DNA of 32,806 bases from the NCBI GenBank assembly GCA_903946925.1, contig CAJAXK010000454.1, forward strand, positions 1 to 32,806, in the 5' to 3' direction. Positions 1 to 8,476 of the stretch are shown piece by piece. The notes under the pieces were generated by a model. It was not told the origin of the DNA. It saw nothing but the letters and a program-made list of their open reading frames with translations, and did not search any database. This DNA is from an uncultured Bacteroidales bacterium (GTDB lineage Bacteria; Bacteroidota; Bacteroidia; Bacteroidales; UBA4417). The translations under genes and the position numbers were made by a program. Each line of letters starts with the position of its first letter. Position 1 is the stretch's first letter.

Positions 1-1
1 A

Positions 2-1012
2 TTAGTTCAGTTTATCAACGAAAAACAATCGGAATATCCCGAAGCAACCGGCGATTTGACCCGTTTGCTTAACGACATCGGAATTGCCGCCAAAATTGTG
101 AACCGCGAAATCCGTCGGGCGGGCCTTGCCGACCTAAACGGTTATTTCGGCACCACCAACGTGCAAGGCGAAGACCAAAAGAAATTGGATGTTTTTGCCA
201 ACGAGCAGTTTATCAATGCCTTAAAACATGGCGGACAATGTGCGGCATTGGCATCGGAAGAAAATGAGGATATGATTATTTTTGGAAACAAGTATTCGAT
301 GGGAGGCAAATACGTGGTTGCTTTCGACCCTGTTGATGGCTCGTCGAATATTGAGGTCAACGTTCCTATCGGGACAATTTTTGCCGTTTACAAACGCTTG
401 ACCACTATTGGTGGATCAGGATCGCTGGAAGACCTGTTACAGCCCGGAAGAAACTTAGTGGCAGCAGGTTATGTAATGTACGGCAGTTCCACGATGCTGG
501 TTTATACTACCGGAAACGGCGTAAATGGGTTCACTTACGATGCCACAGTAGGCTTATTTTTCCTTTCGCACCCCAACATGAAAATCCCTGAAAACGGAAC
601 AATTTATTCGGTGAACGAAGCCAATTATGTGTATTTTCCCGAAGGCGTTAAACAATATATCAAATATTGCCAGGTTGACGACAAAGCAACCAACAGGCCA
701 TATAGCACGCGCTACATAGGTTCCTTGGTGGCTGATGTACACCGCAACCTCATCCGTGGTGGGATTTTTATTTATCCCGGAACCCTGAAAAACCCTAACG
801 GCAAACTGCGGTTGCTATACGAACTTGCACCAATGGCTTTTATTGTGGAACAAGCAGGCGGCAAGGCTTCTGATGGTTTTCACCGCATTATGGATTTGGA
901 GCCTTACGATCTACACCAACGCGCACCAGTATTTATCGGTTCCAAGGAAATGGTGTTGAAAGCTGAAGAATTTATGAGTCAGTATTCCAAAGATTTTGTG
1001 GAGAAAATGTAA
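2..1012 (+). CDS. fbp: Class I fructose-1,6-bisphosphatase, 5'-truncated by the window edge
   Basis: Hydrolyses fructose 1,6-bisphosphate to fructose 6-phosphate in gluconeogenesis; a Mg2+-dependent cytosolic enzyme. The frame is open from base 2 and reads [23 protein letters not shown], the normal N-terminal helix of the family, so the start codon lies just left of the window and the TTG at 56 is internal. About 336 codons are visible against about 332 in E. coli Fbp, so only a few residues are missing. The metal and phosphate motif [20 protein letters not shown] is present near base 323, followed by the family blocks [35 protein letters not shown] and the C-terminal [19 protein letters not shown]. 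It ends at TAA 1010-1012 and is followed by its own terminator, so it is not cotranscribed with the dcw cluster. No lesion seen. Confidence 0.96.
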   Translation, partial: LVQFINEKQSEYPEATGDLTRLLNDIGIAAKIVNREIRRAGLADLNGYFGTTNVQGEDQKKLDVFANEQFINALKHGGQCAALASEENEDMIIFGNKYSMGGKYVVAFDPVDGSSNIEVNVPIGTIFAVYKRLTTIGGSGSLEDLLQPGRNLVAAGYVMYGSSTMLVYTTGNGVNGFTYDATVGLFFLSHPNMKIPENGTIYSVNEANYVYFPEGVKQYIKYCQVDDKATNRPYSTRYIGSLVADVHRNLIRGGIFIYPGTLKNPNGKLRLLYELAPMAFIVEQAGGKASDGFHRIMDLEPYDLHQRAPVFIGSKEMVLKAEEFMSQYSKDFVEKM

Positions 1013-1048
1013 GCAGCATATTCATTGATTCTTTTTAATCACTTCATG

Positions 1049-1074
1049 GCAGCCCAATTGAGGGCTGCTTTTTT
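1049..1074 (+). terminator. Rho-independent terminator of fbp
   Basis: Perfect 7-bp stem GCAGCCC (1049-1055) / GGGCTGC (1062-1068) with a 6-nt loop, followed directly by TTTTTTAT. It sits 36 nt after the fbp stop. Confidence 0.9.
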
Positions 1075-1220
1075 ATTTGATACCCTCGCCATCTTCTGAC
1101 CTCCTAAAAGTAAAATACTCCAACATCCTGAAATAAAATCATTTAAACTTTTGCTTGAGAAGGCTAACAACAAATTACATTTGCTTTAAAAGCAAACCCT
1201 GTGGGCTACGAAAACAAAAA

Positions 1221-1376
1221 ATGACAAGTGAGCCTGTTGAACTAAACAAATTAAAACACATAAACCAAGCAAGAAAAAAAATATTGGCTTTTGCATTGAT
1301 ACAAGCTCATTTGGCTAAAAAAAACGATATAAGTATTAAAGAAAGCTTGCTGGCATTGAGTTCGGGCAAGGTTTGA
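1221..1376 (+). CDS. Possible small hypothetical protein (51 aa)
   Basis: An ATG at 1221 opens a lysine- and alanine-rich 51-residue frame (MTSEPVELNKLKHINQ..., ending LLALSSGKV) with an amphipathic helical character (ARKKILAFALIQAHLAKKN). I recognise no family. The frame also runs upstream to a TTG at 1155, but that extension has no coding look, so the ATG is preferred. It lies alone between the fbp terminator and the mraZ control region, with no clear ribosome binding site and no recognisable promoter. It may be a real small protein or chance. Confidence 0.35.
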   Translation: MTSEPVELNKLKHINQARKKILAFALIQAHLAKKNDISIKESLLALSSGKV

Positions 1377-1503
1377 ATAATTCCGGTTTTTAAATATCAC
1401 ACATTCCATTACCTCCTTAGAAAAGCAAGAAACAGTTTTATTTCCTTTTCCAAAAACACCTCTAAGCCTTTATTTATAAGCACCTACGGTATTGTTAATA
1501 AAA

Positions 1504-1533
1504 AAAAGTGGTAAAAAGTGGTAAAAAGTGGTA
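1504..1533 (+). promoter_or_regulatory. MraZ box: three tandem 10-bp AAAAGTGGTA repeats
   Basis: Three exact tandem copies of AAAAGTGGTA at 1504-1513, 1514-1523 and 1524-1533, 38 bp before the preferred mraZ start. MraZ is known to bind short direct repeats spaced one helical turn apart upstream of its own operon: TGGGA-type boxes in E. coli and AAAGTG-type boxes in Mollicutes. Arrangement, position and core sequence fit, so this is very probably the autoregulatory operator of the dcw cluster. Confidence 0.8.
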
Positions 1534-1542
1534 AATGAGATG

Positions 1543-1550
1543 TAAATTTG
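1543..1550 (+). promoter_or_regulatory. Candidate -7 box (TAAATTTG) of the dcw promoter
   Basis: TAAATTTG fits the Bacteroidota -7 consensus TAnnTTTG and would start transcription near 1557, before the mraZ ATG at 1571. No TTG -33 element lies at the usual 17-23 nt; that place is taken by the MraZ boxes. The motif is short and AT-rich, so chance is possible. Confidence 0.4.
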
Positions 1551-1570
1551 AGCCGAATTTAATTTCAATC

Positions 1571-2035
1571 ATGATATCATTATCCGGGGTACACATTTGC
1601 AGGGTCGATTCCAAAGGAAGGTTTATGCTTCCTGTGGCATTGAAAAACCAGGTTGATGCAGCACTTGGCGAAGGGTTCATGATAAAACGGAGCATTTCGG
1701 CTGCTTGCCTCGATCTTTACCCAAAGTCGAACTGGGATGATATGCTTGGCAAAATTACCCGTAAACTGAACATGTTCCGAAATGAAGACAGGGATTTTGT
1801 AAGGGCTTATAGCTCGGGGTTGGTTGCACTGGATATTGACAGCACGGGAAGGTTGCTGATCCCACGCGACCTTGCAGTTTTTGCAGGTATTACAGGTGAT
1901 ATTGTATTGGCATCCATGCTGAATAGCATTGAAATTTGGGACAAAACAAAATATGATGAAGTTGTAAGGGAAACCCAGAAGGATATGGGTGCAAGGGCAG
2001 AGAAATTATTAGGGAATATTAACCTCTTCGAATGA
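1571..2035 (+). CDS. mraZ: Transcriptional regulator MraZ
   Basis: DNA-binding regulator of the dcw cluster, with two SpoVT/AbrB-like halves that assemble into a ring. Both diagnostic motifs are visible: DSKGRFMLP in the first half and DSTGRLLIP in the second. The ATG at 1571 (MISLSGVHICRVDSKGR) gives 154 aa, matching the family. An in-frame ATG at 1535 would add twelve residues without family resemblance and would place the start directly against the operator repeats and before the candidate -7 box, so it is rejected. First gene of the cluster; rsmH begins 7 nt after its stop. Probably regulates its own operon through the repeats at 1504-1533. Confidence 0.93.
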   Translation: MISLSGVHICRVDSKGRFMLPVALKNQVDAALGEGFMIKRSISAACLDLYPKSNWDDMLGKITRKLNMFRNEDRDFVRAYSSGLVALDIDSTGRLLIPRDLAVFAGITGDIVLASMLNSIEIWDKTKYDEVVRETQKDMGARAEKLLGNINLFE

Positions 2036-2042
2036 TATCAAG

Positions 2043-2936
2043 ATGTATCACCAACCCGCATTATTGCAAGAATGTATTGAAGGCCTCAGCATCAATCCGT
2101 CAGGGATCTATGCTGATCTTACATTTGGCGGCGGTGGTCATTCGCGTGGAATAATTGAAAAACTGGATGCCAAAGGCCGCTTGATTGCCTTCGACCAGGA
2201 CGAAGATGCACTAAGCAATGCAATTGATGATGAACGTTTTACGCTGGCAAACGAGAATTTCCGCTATCTAAAAAACTTCCTCCGGCTGTATAATGCTTTT
2301 CCTCTTGACGGAATACTGGCCGACCTTGGTATTTCATCGCACCAGATAGATACGCCAAACCGTGGATTTGCAACCCGTTTCGATGGGCCTTTGGATATGC
2401 GGATGGGCCGTAAACAGGGCGTAACAGCCGCACAAATGATAAATTCCTATCCAGAAGAGAGGCTTTATTCGGTTTTTAAACTCTATGGCGAAATTTCGAA
2501 TGCACGCTTGCTGGCAGCAAAAATTATTGAGGGGCGCACCAAGCCTATAAACACAACCAATGAATTAAAAGAAGCAATAAAACCCTGCACACCTTTAAAT
2601 TATGAAAATAAATACCTGGCCCAGGTTTTTCAAGCTATCCGCATCGAAATAAACGATGAAATGGGTGCACTGCAGGCCATGTTAAAACAGTGCGCCGATG
2701 TTTTAAAACCGGGAGGCCGGCTTGTAATAATCTCGTACCATTCCCTCGAAGACAGGTTAGTGAAAAACTATATCAAAACAGGGAATTTTGAGGGGGAAGT
2801 AGAAAAAGATTTTTTTGGGAACAAACTAACCTCTTTGATATCAGTCACCCGAAAGCCTATTACGCCATCAGAAAGTGAAATAAAAAACAATCCCCGCTCA
2901 CGGAGCGCAAAACTGCGTATCGCACAAAAAATATAA
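2043..2936 (+). CDS. rsmH: 16S rRNA (cytosine-1402-N4)-methyltransferase RsmH
   Basis: SAM-dependent enzyme (formerly MraW) that methylates N4 of C1402 in 16S rRNA at the decoding centre. The N-terminal SAM-binding block YADLTFGGGGHSRGIIEKL is followed by FDQDEDAL and DGILADLGISSHQID, all RsmH signatures; the C-terminal third contains LKPGGRLVIISYHSLEDRLVK and ends with NPRSRSAKLRIA, also typical. At 297 aa it is full length. Its place between mraZ and ftsL is conserved in most bacteria. It is separated from ftsL by 3 nt, so the two are surely cotranscribed and perhaps translationally coupled. Confidence 0.97.
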   Translation: MYHQPALLQECIEGLSINPSGIYADLTFGGGGHSRGIIEKLDAKGRLIAFDQDEDALSNAIDDERFTLANENFRYLKNFLRLYNAFPLDGILADLGISSHQIDTPNRGFATRFDGPLDMRMGRKQGVTAAQMINSYPEERLYSVFKLYGEISNARLLAAKIIEGRTKPINTTNELKEAIKPCTPLNYENKYLAQVFQAIRIEINDEMGALQAMLKQCADVLKPGGRLVIISYHSLEDRLVKNYIKTGNFEGEVEKDFFGNKLTSLISVTRKPITPSESEIKNNPRSRSAKLRIAQKI

Positions 2937-2939
2937 TAT

Positions 2940-3347
2940 ATGAACGAGATACGCAATACAATAATGGCCGAAATAGAGCCATTAGCCGAAGAACCGAAGC
3001 CCACAAAGACGAAAAAAAGCAAACTAAAACCTGCGGCCGGAACGGTTCAAAGCATATTGGGAGGCAAGTTCATGGATCGGGATAAAGTGATAAAGATGCT
3101 GCCCTTCCTTATTTATTTAACCGGGATCGGCCTGCTTTATATCTTCAACTCAAATTATGCAAACCATACCGTAATTAGCATTAGCAGGACAAAAAAACAA
3201 ATTGAGGAACAACGCTACGAATACATAAACACAAAATCGAAGCTGATGCAAACCACCAGACAAACTGAAATTGCTAAACGACTAATAAACAGTGGACTAA
3301 AAGAATCGAAAAGCCCGCCAAGGAAGATAGTTATTGAAGGGAAGTAA
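2940..3347 (+). CDS. ftsL: FtsL-like cell division protein (Bacteroidota FtsL_2 type)
   Basis: Small bitopic divisome protein of the FtsQLB group, expected to recruit and activate FtsW/FtsI at the septum. The sequence shows a charged, lysine- and proline-rich cytoplasmic tail (about residues 1-50), one membrane segment (MLPFLIYLTGIGLLYIFNS, about residues 53-71) and a periplasmic heptad-like helix (ISRTKKQIEEQRYEYINTKSKL). Sequence identity in this family is low, so the call rests mainly on topology, size (135 aa) and position between rsmH and ftsI, which is the standard place. The GTG/TTG-free start at 2940 lies 3 nt after rsmH. Its stop is followed at once by a repeat array. Confidence 0.85.
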   Translation: MNEIRNTIMAEIEPLAEEPKPTKTKKSKLKPAAGTVQSILGGKFMDRDKVIKMLPFLIYLTGIGLLYIFNSNYANHTVISISRTKKQIEEQRYEYINTKSKLMQTTRQTEIAKRLINSGLKESKSPPRKIVIEGK

Positions 3348-3350
3348 ATT

Positions 3351-3486
3351 AATTTGAAAATGAATCAATTTGAAAATTTGAAAATGTGGGGATGTGGGGA
3401 TTTGAGGATGTGGGGATTTGAGGTTGTGGGAATTCGTCAATTTGAAAATTTGAAAATGAGAGAATTTGAAAATGAAGGGTTTGATA
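3351..3486 (+). repeat. Degenerate octamer array (TTTGAA type) between ftsL and ftsI
   Basis: Seventeen consecutive 8-nt units with no slip in register. AATTTGAA occurs at 3351, 3367, 3375, 3439, 3447 and 3463; GATGTGGG at 3391 and 3407; GATTTGAG at 3399 and 3415. The rest are variants such as AATGTGGG, GTTGTGGG, AATGAGAG and AATGAAGG. The core TTTGAA and the 8-nt period link it to the GAACATTT arrays at 17401 and 25429. A short open frame through it (from 3354) only translates the repeat and is not a gene. Confidence 0.85.
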
Positions 3487-3514
3487 AAAGTTTTGCCAAT
3501 TTACAAACAAAAGC

Positions 3515-3591
3515 CAAACAACTAATAGCCATTAACCAATAACCATTAACCGATATCAAATAACCAATAACCATTCACCAATAACTATCAC
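3515..3591 (+). repeat. Degenerate heptamer array (ACCNNNA type) before ftsI
   Basis: Eleven 7-nt units in perfect register, for example CCATTAA at 3529 and 3543 and CCAATAA at 3536, 3564 and 3578; shifted by one base, most read ACCNNNA. It begins 28 nt after the octamer array and ends 8 nt before the ftsI start. The same ACCNNNA pattern recurs at 21114-21190. Confidence 0.8.
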
Positions 3592-3599
3592 CCCAAACA

Positions 3600-5702
3600 A
3601 TGGACTCAAGGAAATCAATACTTGCACGTGTATATATAGTTTATGGCTTTATGTTTGCCATAAGCCTTGCTATACTTGGCAAGATCCTATATATCCAATT
3701 GGTTGAAGGCGAAATGTGGAAAGCTAAGGCTGAGAAACTTTCGCTCAAGTATTTCACCATCGAACCAAACAGGGGAAATATTTATGATGTAAATGGAGAA
3801 ATGTTAGCCACTTCTGTTCCACAGTTCGAAGTGAGGATGGATGCCGCTTCGCCACTGATACATGATAGCATTTTCGATAAAGATGTTGATTCCCTTGCAA
3901 TTTCCCTGGCAGTGTATTTTAAGGATAAGAGCAAAGCAGAATACAAAACCCTACTTGTAAAAGGGCGCCACAATAAAAACAGATACCTATTAATAAAGCG
4001 CAAAGTTAATTTCGACCAACTTAAAGCATTGCGGACTTTCCCCATTTTCAGGATGGGTAAAAACAGCGGAGGACTTATAACTACAGTTCAAAACAAAAGG
4101 GTATATCCGTTCGATAAACTTGGCTACCGCACATTGGGCTGGTTTAGGGATGGAAATGCAAACAATGTTGGTATTGAAAGCGCATTCAACAGCCAGATGC
4201 AAGGCATGGCGGGCAAGAGGTTGTACCAAAGGATTCCTGATGGGAACTGGCGGCCCATGAACAGGAGCAACGAAATTGAACCCGTAAACGGTGCCGATAT
4301 TTTGACCACAATTGATATCAACATACAAGATGTGGCCGAGGAAGCTTTGTTGAGGCAGCTTGAAATAAACCAAGCCGATCACGGATGCGCAATTTTGATG
4401 GAAGTAAAAACTGGCGAAATCAGGGCAATAGCCAATTTGGGCAAAACCAAAGACGGCACTTACCAGGAACTTTACAACTATGCCATTGGCGAAAGTACCG
4501 AGCCAGGTTCAACCTTCAAATTATTTTCGTTGTTGGCCGCTTTTGAGGATGGGAAAGTGCATTTGAACGACGTTGTTGATGTAACAGGTGGCGTTGCCAA
4601 ATTCGGAAAACGCACCATGAGGGATTCGCATTTGGGAGGAGGGGTAATGACGGTTCAACAAGCATTTGAAAAATCGTCGAATGTTGGCATTTCAAAGGTC
4701 ATAACCGCCGCATACTCCGAAAACCCACAAGCCTTTGTTGACCGGCTGCATAGTTTTAGCGTGAACAAAAAAATAGGCCTCGAAATAAAAGGCGAAGGCC
4801 GCCCACAAATACTTGGCACAAAGGATGGCTTATGGTCAAACTCATCGTTGCCGTGGATGTCAATCGGTTACGAGGTTGCATTAACGCCGTTACAAATCCT
4901 CACATTTTATAATGCCGTTGCCAATGATGGCGTAATGGTGAAACCCCATTTTGTAAAGGAAGTCCGCAGGGCTGGTTTGCCGGTAACAAGTTTCGAGACC
5001 GAGGTGATAAATCAGAAAATAGCTTCAAAAGAAGCTATCGCAATGGCAAAAACCATGCTCGAAGCCGTTGTTGACCATGGAACCGGTTCAGTCTTAAAAA
5101 ACCCTATTTATAAGGTGGCAGGAAAAACCGGGACTGCCCAGGTAGCGCAAAACCGTGGTGGCTACAATAAAACAAACTACAAAGGATCATTTGTTGGTTA
5201 CTTCCCTGCCGAAAACCCAAAATATTCGTGCATAGTGGTAATTAACAACCCAACCCAGGGCGGATATTACGGAGGAGCCATTTCGGCCCCGGTTTTCCGC
5301 GAAATAGCCGACCGCATTTATGCTACCGATCCCGATGTTGGCATGAATTGGATTGATACCACGCATACCACTCGTTCAAACCCGATGAATGCCGGCAACA
5401 CCGAAGATATTAAGTTTTTGAGCAATTGGTTAGGTTATGCCAAGCAAATGCCCGGTGCAGGCGAATGGATTACCCAGGTAACCGACAGTACGGGAACAAG
5501 GTTCGCTTCTGTTGATTATGATCAGGAAACCATTCCCAGTGTAATTGGGATGGGCGCAAGCGATGCCATATTCAGGCTCGAAAAACTTGGGATGCGTGTT
5601 CAAATTAGTGGCGTTGGATTGGTAAAACAACAATCGTTGCCTGCCGGAAGTAAAATAGTAGCCGATACGCCTATACTGTTGAGTATGGGAATCAACAATT
5701 AA
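3600..5702 (+). CDS. ftsI: Septal penicillin-binding protein (FtsI/PBP3-like transpeptidase with PASTA domain)
   Basis: Class B PBP that cross-links septal peptidoglycan together with FtsW. One N-terminal membrane anchor (about residues 8-30, VYIVYGFMFAISLAILGKI) is followed by the PBP dimerisation domain (IEPNRGNIYDVNGEMLATS) and a complete transpeptidase domain: S304-T-F-K307, S359-S-N361 and K509-T-G511 are all present. The C-terminus carries one PASTA domain (about residues 640-700, IPSVIGMGASDAIFRLEKLG), as in many Bacteroidota and Gram-positive homologues but not E. coli FtsI. 700 aa is normal for this subtype. The gap to ftsL (252 nt) is the largest within the cluster and is filled by two repeat arrays; there is no clear Shine-Dalgarno sequence. 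Confidence 0.95.
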   Translation: MDSRKSILARVYIVYGFMFAISLAILGKILYIQLVEGEMWKAKAEKLSLKYFTIEPNRGNIYDVNGEMLATSVPQFEVRMDAASPLIHDSIFDKDVDSLAISLAVYFKDKSKAEYKTLLVKGRHNKNRYLLIKRKVNFDQLKALRTFPIFRMGKNSGGLITTVQNKRVYPFDKLGYRTLGWFRDGNANNVGIESAFNSQMQGMAGKRLYQRIPDGNWRPMNRSNEIEPVNGADILTTIDINIQDVAEEALLRQLEINQADHGCAILMEVKTGEIRAIANLGKTKDGTYQELYNYAIGESTEPGSTFKLFSLLAAFEDGKVHLNDVVDVTGGVAKFGKRTMRDSHLGGGVMTVQQAFEKSSNVGISKVITAAYSENPQAFVDRLHSFSVNKKIGLEIKGEGRPQILGTKDGLWSNSSLPWMSIGYEVALTPLQILTFYNAVANDGVMVKPHFVKEVRRAGLPVTSFETEVINQKIASKEAIAMAKTMLEAVVDHGTGSVLKNPIYKVAGKTGTAQVAQNRGGYNKTNYKGSFVGYFPAENPKYSCIVVINNPTQGGYYGGAISAPVFREIADRIYATDPDVGMNWIDTTHTTRSNPMNAGNTEDIKFLSNWLGYAKQMPGAGEWITQVTDSTGTRFASVDYDQETIPSVIGMGASDAIFRLEKLGMRVQISGVGLVKQQSLPAGSKIVADTPILLSMGINN

Positions 5703-5729
5703 ATTAACAGAAAAAAAAAATAAGCTTAC

Positions 5730-7181
5730 ATGAAAGCCCTGGCTGATTTACTCGAAAATGTAAGCCCTTTGCAAATACAGGGTGCTACCGGCATTGCTAT
5801 CGGCGGCATTACGTACGATTCGCGTGAGGCAAAAGCCGGGTTCATGTTTTTTGCTGTGAAAGGGACCAGGGTTGACGGCCATGATTTTATAGATCAAGTG
5901 ATTGAAAGTGGGGCTGTTGCTATTGTTTGCGAAACCCTTCCCAAAGTTGTAAACGAAAAAGTAACTTTTATCCAGGTTAAAAACAGCAGCCAAGCTTCGG
6001 GAATTATTGCTTCAAACTGGTTCGATAATCCTTCGTCGAAGCTAAAACTTGTTGGGATAACGGGAACCAATGGCAAAACAACAACCGTAACGCTGCTATT
6101 TAATATTTTCAGCAGGCTTGGATATCATACTGGATTGCTCTCCACCATTCTCAATAGGATTGATGATGAAATAATTGCTTCGACCCACACAACACCCGAT
6201 GCCATTAACCTGAACAGCCTTTTGGCCCACATGGTGGAAAAAGGTTGTAGTTATTGCTTTATGGAAGTGAGTTCCCATGCTGTGGTGCAAAACCGTATTG
6301 CTGGACTGACTTTCGCGGGCGGCATTTTCTCAAACCTTACTCACGATCATCTCGACTTTCACGAAACCTTTGATAATTACCTGAAAGCCAAGAAACAATT
6401 TTTTGATGAGCTTCCTGCTTCTGCGTTCGCCCTTACCAATATTGACGACCGCAATGGGCTTGTGATGCTTCAAAACACAAAAGCTACAAAACACACCTAC
6501 AGTTTACAAAAATTAGCCGATTTCAAAGGCCGCATACTCGAATCCCCACTTGATGGACTACACCTCGACTTTGACGGAAACGAAATCTGGTGCCGCCTCG
6601 TTGGCCGCTTCAATGCGTACAACCTTTTGGCAGTTTATGCAGCAAGTGTTCTACTGGAGCAGGATTCGCTGGAAATACTTACTATTTTGAGCAATCTGGA
6701 AAACGTGGAAGGCCGTTTCGATTACATTAAATCGCCACAAGGGAATATTGGTATTGTTGATTATGCCCACACGCCTGATGCACTTCAAAATGTATTGGAA
6801 ACTATAAACCAGTTGCGTACAGGCAACGAACTTCTGATAACAGTTGTGGGCTGTGGCGGCGACAGGGACAAAACCAAGCGTCCGGTGATGGCCCGCATCG
6901 CAGCAAGATTCAGTGATAGTGTGATACTTACATCCGACAACCCAAGGAGCGAGGTTCCTGAACAGATTATTGCCGAAATGCTTGCTGGCGTTGAGAAAGG
7001 TTTTGCCCGAAATGTGCAAACCATAACCGACAGGCGCGAAGCCATAAAAATAGCCTGCGCCATTTCGCGGAGCAACGATGTAATACTAATTGCTGGAAAA
7101 GGCCACGAGAAATACCAGGACATAAAGGGTATAAAACATCCTTTCGATGATAAGGAAATACTAAAGGAATACTTGTCATAA
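5730..7181 (+). CDS. murE: UDP-MurNAc-L-Ala-D-Glu:meso-diaminopimelate ligase MurE
   Basis: Cytosolic ATP-dependent Mur ligase that adds the third residue of the stem peptide. The ATP loop GITGTNGKTTT has its lysine at residue 116; the central domain shows TTPDAINLNSLLAHMVEKG and EVSSHAVVQNRI; the C-terminal domain carries DNPR (residues 403-406), the motif that selects meso-diaminopimelate rather than lysine. From this the wall is inferred to be mDAP type. 483 aa is full length. The start ATG lies 27 nt after ftsI in an A-rich leader. Confidence 0.96.
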   Translation: MKALADLLENVSPLQIQGATGIAIGGITYDSREAKAGFMFFAVKGTRVDGHDFIDQVIESGAVAIVCETLPKVVNEKVTFIQVKNSSQASGIIASNWFDNPSSKLKLVGITGTNGKTTTVTLLFNIFSRLGYHTGLLSTILNRIDDEIIASTHTTPDAINLNSLLAHMVEKGCSYCFMEVSSHAVVQNRIAGLTFAGGIFSNLTHDHLDFHETFDNYLKAKKQFFDELPASAFALTNIDDRNGLVMLQNTKATKHTYSLQKLADFKGRILESPLDGLHLDFDGNEIWCRLVGRFNAYNLLAVYAASVLLEQDSLEILTILSNLENVEGRFDYIKSPQGNIGIVDYAHTPDALQNVLETINQLRTGNELLITVVGCGGDRDKTKRPVMARIAARFSDSVILTSDNPRSEVPEQIIAEMLAGVEKGFARNVQTITDRREAIKIACAISRSNDVILIAGKGHEKYQDIKGIKHPFDDKEILKEYLS

Positions 7182-7215
7182 CTTCCAATTAAGTTAAACC
7201 GAAAAACAGAGCCAG

Positions 7216-8472
7216 ATGCTGTATTATCTTTTCACCTTTTTAGATAAAGCGTACAATGTACCCGGAGCCGGATTGTTTCAATTCATCTCGTTCCGCGCTG
7301 CAATGGCAACTATATTTTCGTTGTTCATTTCCTTGGTTTATGGGAAACGCATAATCAATTATTTACGCACAAAACAAATTGGCGAAACCGTTCGTGAGCT
7401 TGGCCTCGAAGGGCAAATGGCAAAAACCGGAACCCCAACCATGGGTGGACTTATTATACTTGGCGCCATCCTCATTCCAACGCTGCTTTTTGCCAAAATA
7501 ATGAATATCTATATTTTGCTGATGCTTTTTGTTACGGTTTGGTTAGGCTTAATCGGATTTTTGGACGACTATATCAAAGTGTTCCGTAAAAATAAAGAAG
7601 GTCTTGCAGGCAGGTTTAAAATCATGGGACAAGTCGTAGCTGGTTTGGTAATTGGTTCGGTTTTATATTTCCATCCTGGAATTGTGATACGCGAACGCTT
7701 ACCACAGCGAAAAACCGAAGTAAAAGCTGGACAACTCACTGCTTTTGAACAAATTAAAGACCATAACAAGAAGTTTAAAACCACACCTGTAAAATCAACC
7801 AAAACCACCATCCCATTCCTGAAAAACAACGAATTCGACTACGCGGTCCTGATTAAATGGATTGGCCATGATTACCGCAAATTTGCATGGCTTATCTTTA
7901 TCCCAATAGTGATTTTAATTATAACAGCCATTTCCAATGGGGCCAACCTCACCGATGGCATGGATGGCCTGGCGACAGGCACATCCGCGGTTATAGCCAT
8001 TACCTTGGGTTTGCTGGCGTGGGTGAGCGGCAACATTGTGTTCGCCGATTACCTTAATATAATGTATATCCCCAATACCGGCGAACTCGTAGTTTTCATT
8101 TTTGCACTGGTGGGGGCTTGTGTGGGATTTCTTTGGTACAACTCCTACCCTGCCCAGGTTTTTATGGGCGATACCGGAAGCCTTGCATTAGGCGGAATCA
8201 TTGCAACTTTCGCTATTATGATCCGGAAAGAGCTGCTAATCCCGGTTTTGTGCGGCATTTTTATAGCCGAAAATCTTTCCGTCGTAATTCAAGTAACTTA
8301 CTTTAAATACACGAAAAAAAGGACTGGCGAAGGCAAGAGGGTTTTCCTAATGGCTCCGCTGCACCACCATTATCAAAAGAAAGGTTACCCCGAACCGAAG
8401 ATAGTGATGCGGTTCCTGATTATTGGTATTGCCTTGGCCATCATTTCAATAGTAACATTGAAAATCAGATAG
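7216..8472 (+). CDS. mraY: Phospho-N-acetylmuramoyl-pentapeptide transferase MraY
   Basis: Multi-pass inner-membrane enzyme that transfers phospho-MurNAc-pentapeptide to undecaprenyl phosphate, giving lipid I. Family motifs in order: TGTPTMGG, the D117-D118-Y aspartate pair, [10 protein letters not shown] with D247 and D250, [10 protein letters not shown], and [11 protein letters not shown] with H383-H385. At 418 aa it exceeds the 360-aa E. coli enzyme; the extra residues form a charged insert after the fifth membrane segment (about residues 158-210), which is usual in Bacteroidota. About ten hydrophobic segments are visible. murD starts 4 nt after its stop. Confidence 0.96.
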   Translation: MLYYLFTFLDKAYNVPGAGLFQFISFRAAMATIFSLFISLVYGKRIINYLRTKQIGETVRELGLEGQMAKTGTPTMGGLIILGAILIPTLLFAKIMNIYILLMLFVTVWLGLIGFLDDYIKVFRKNKEGLAGRFKIMGQVVAGLVIGSVLYFHPGIVIRERLPQRKTEVKAGQLTAFEQIKDHNKKFKTTPVKSTKTTIPFLKNNEFDYAVLIKWIGHDYRKFAWLIFIPIVILIITAISNGANLTDGMDGLATGTSAVIAITLGLLAWVSGNIVFADYLNIMYIPNTGELVVFIFALVGACVGFLWYNSYPAQVFMGDTGSLALGGIIATFAIMIRKELLIPVLCGIFIAENLSVVIQVTYFKYTKKRTGEGKRVFLMAPLHHHYQKKGYPEPKIVMRFLIIGIALAIISIVTLKIR

Positions 8473-8476
8473 CAAT

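Noticed and set aside
1535-1570. Earlier mraZ start at 1535
   Set aside because: Adds residues with no MraZ resemblance and would abut the operator repeats and include the candidate -7 box.
3354-3542. 62-codon + strand frame after ftsL
   Set aside because: It translates the octamer array (repeated FENLKM and MWG words), without a family match.
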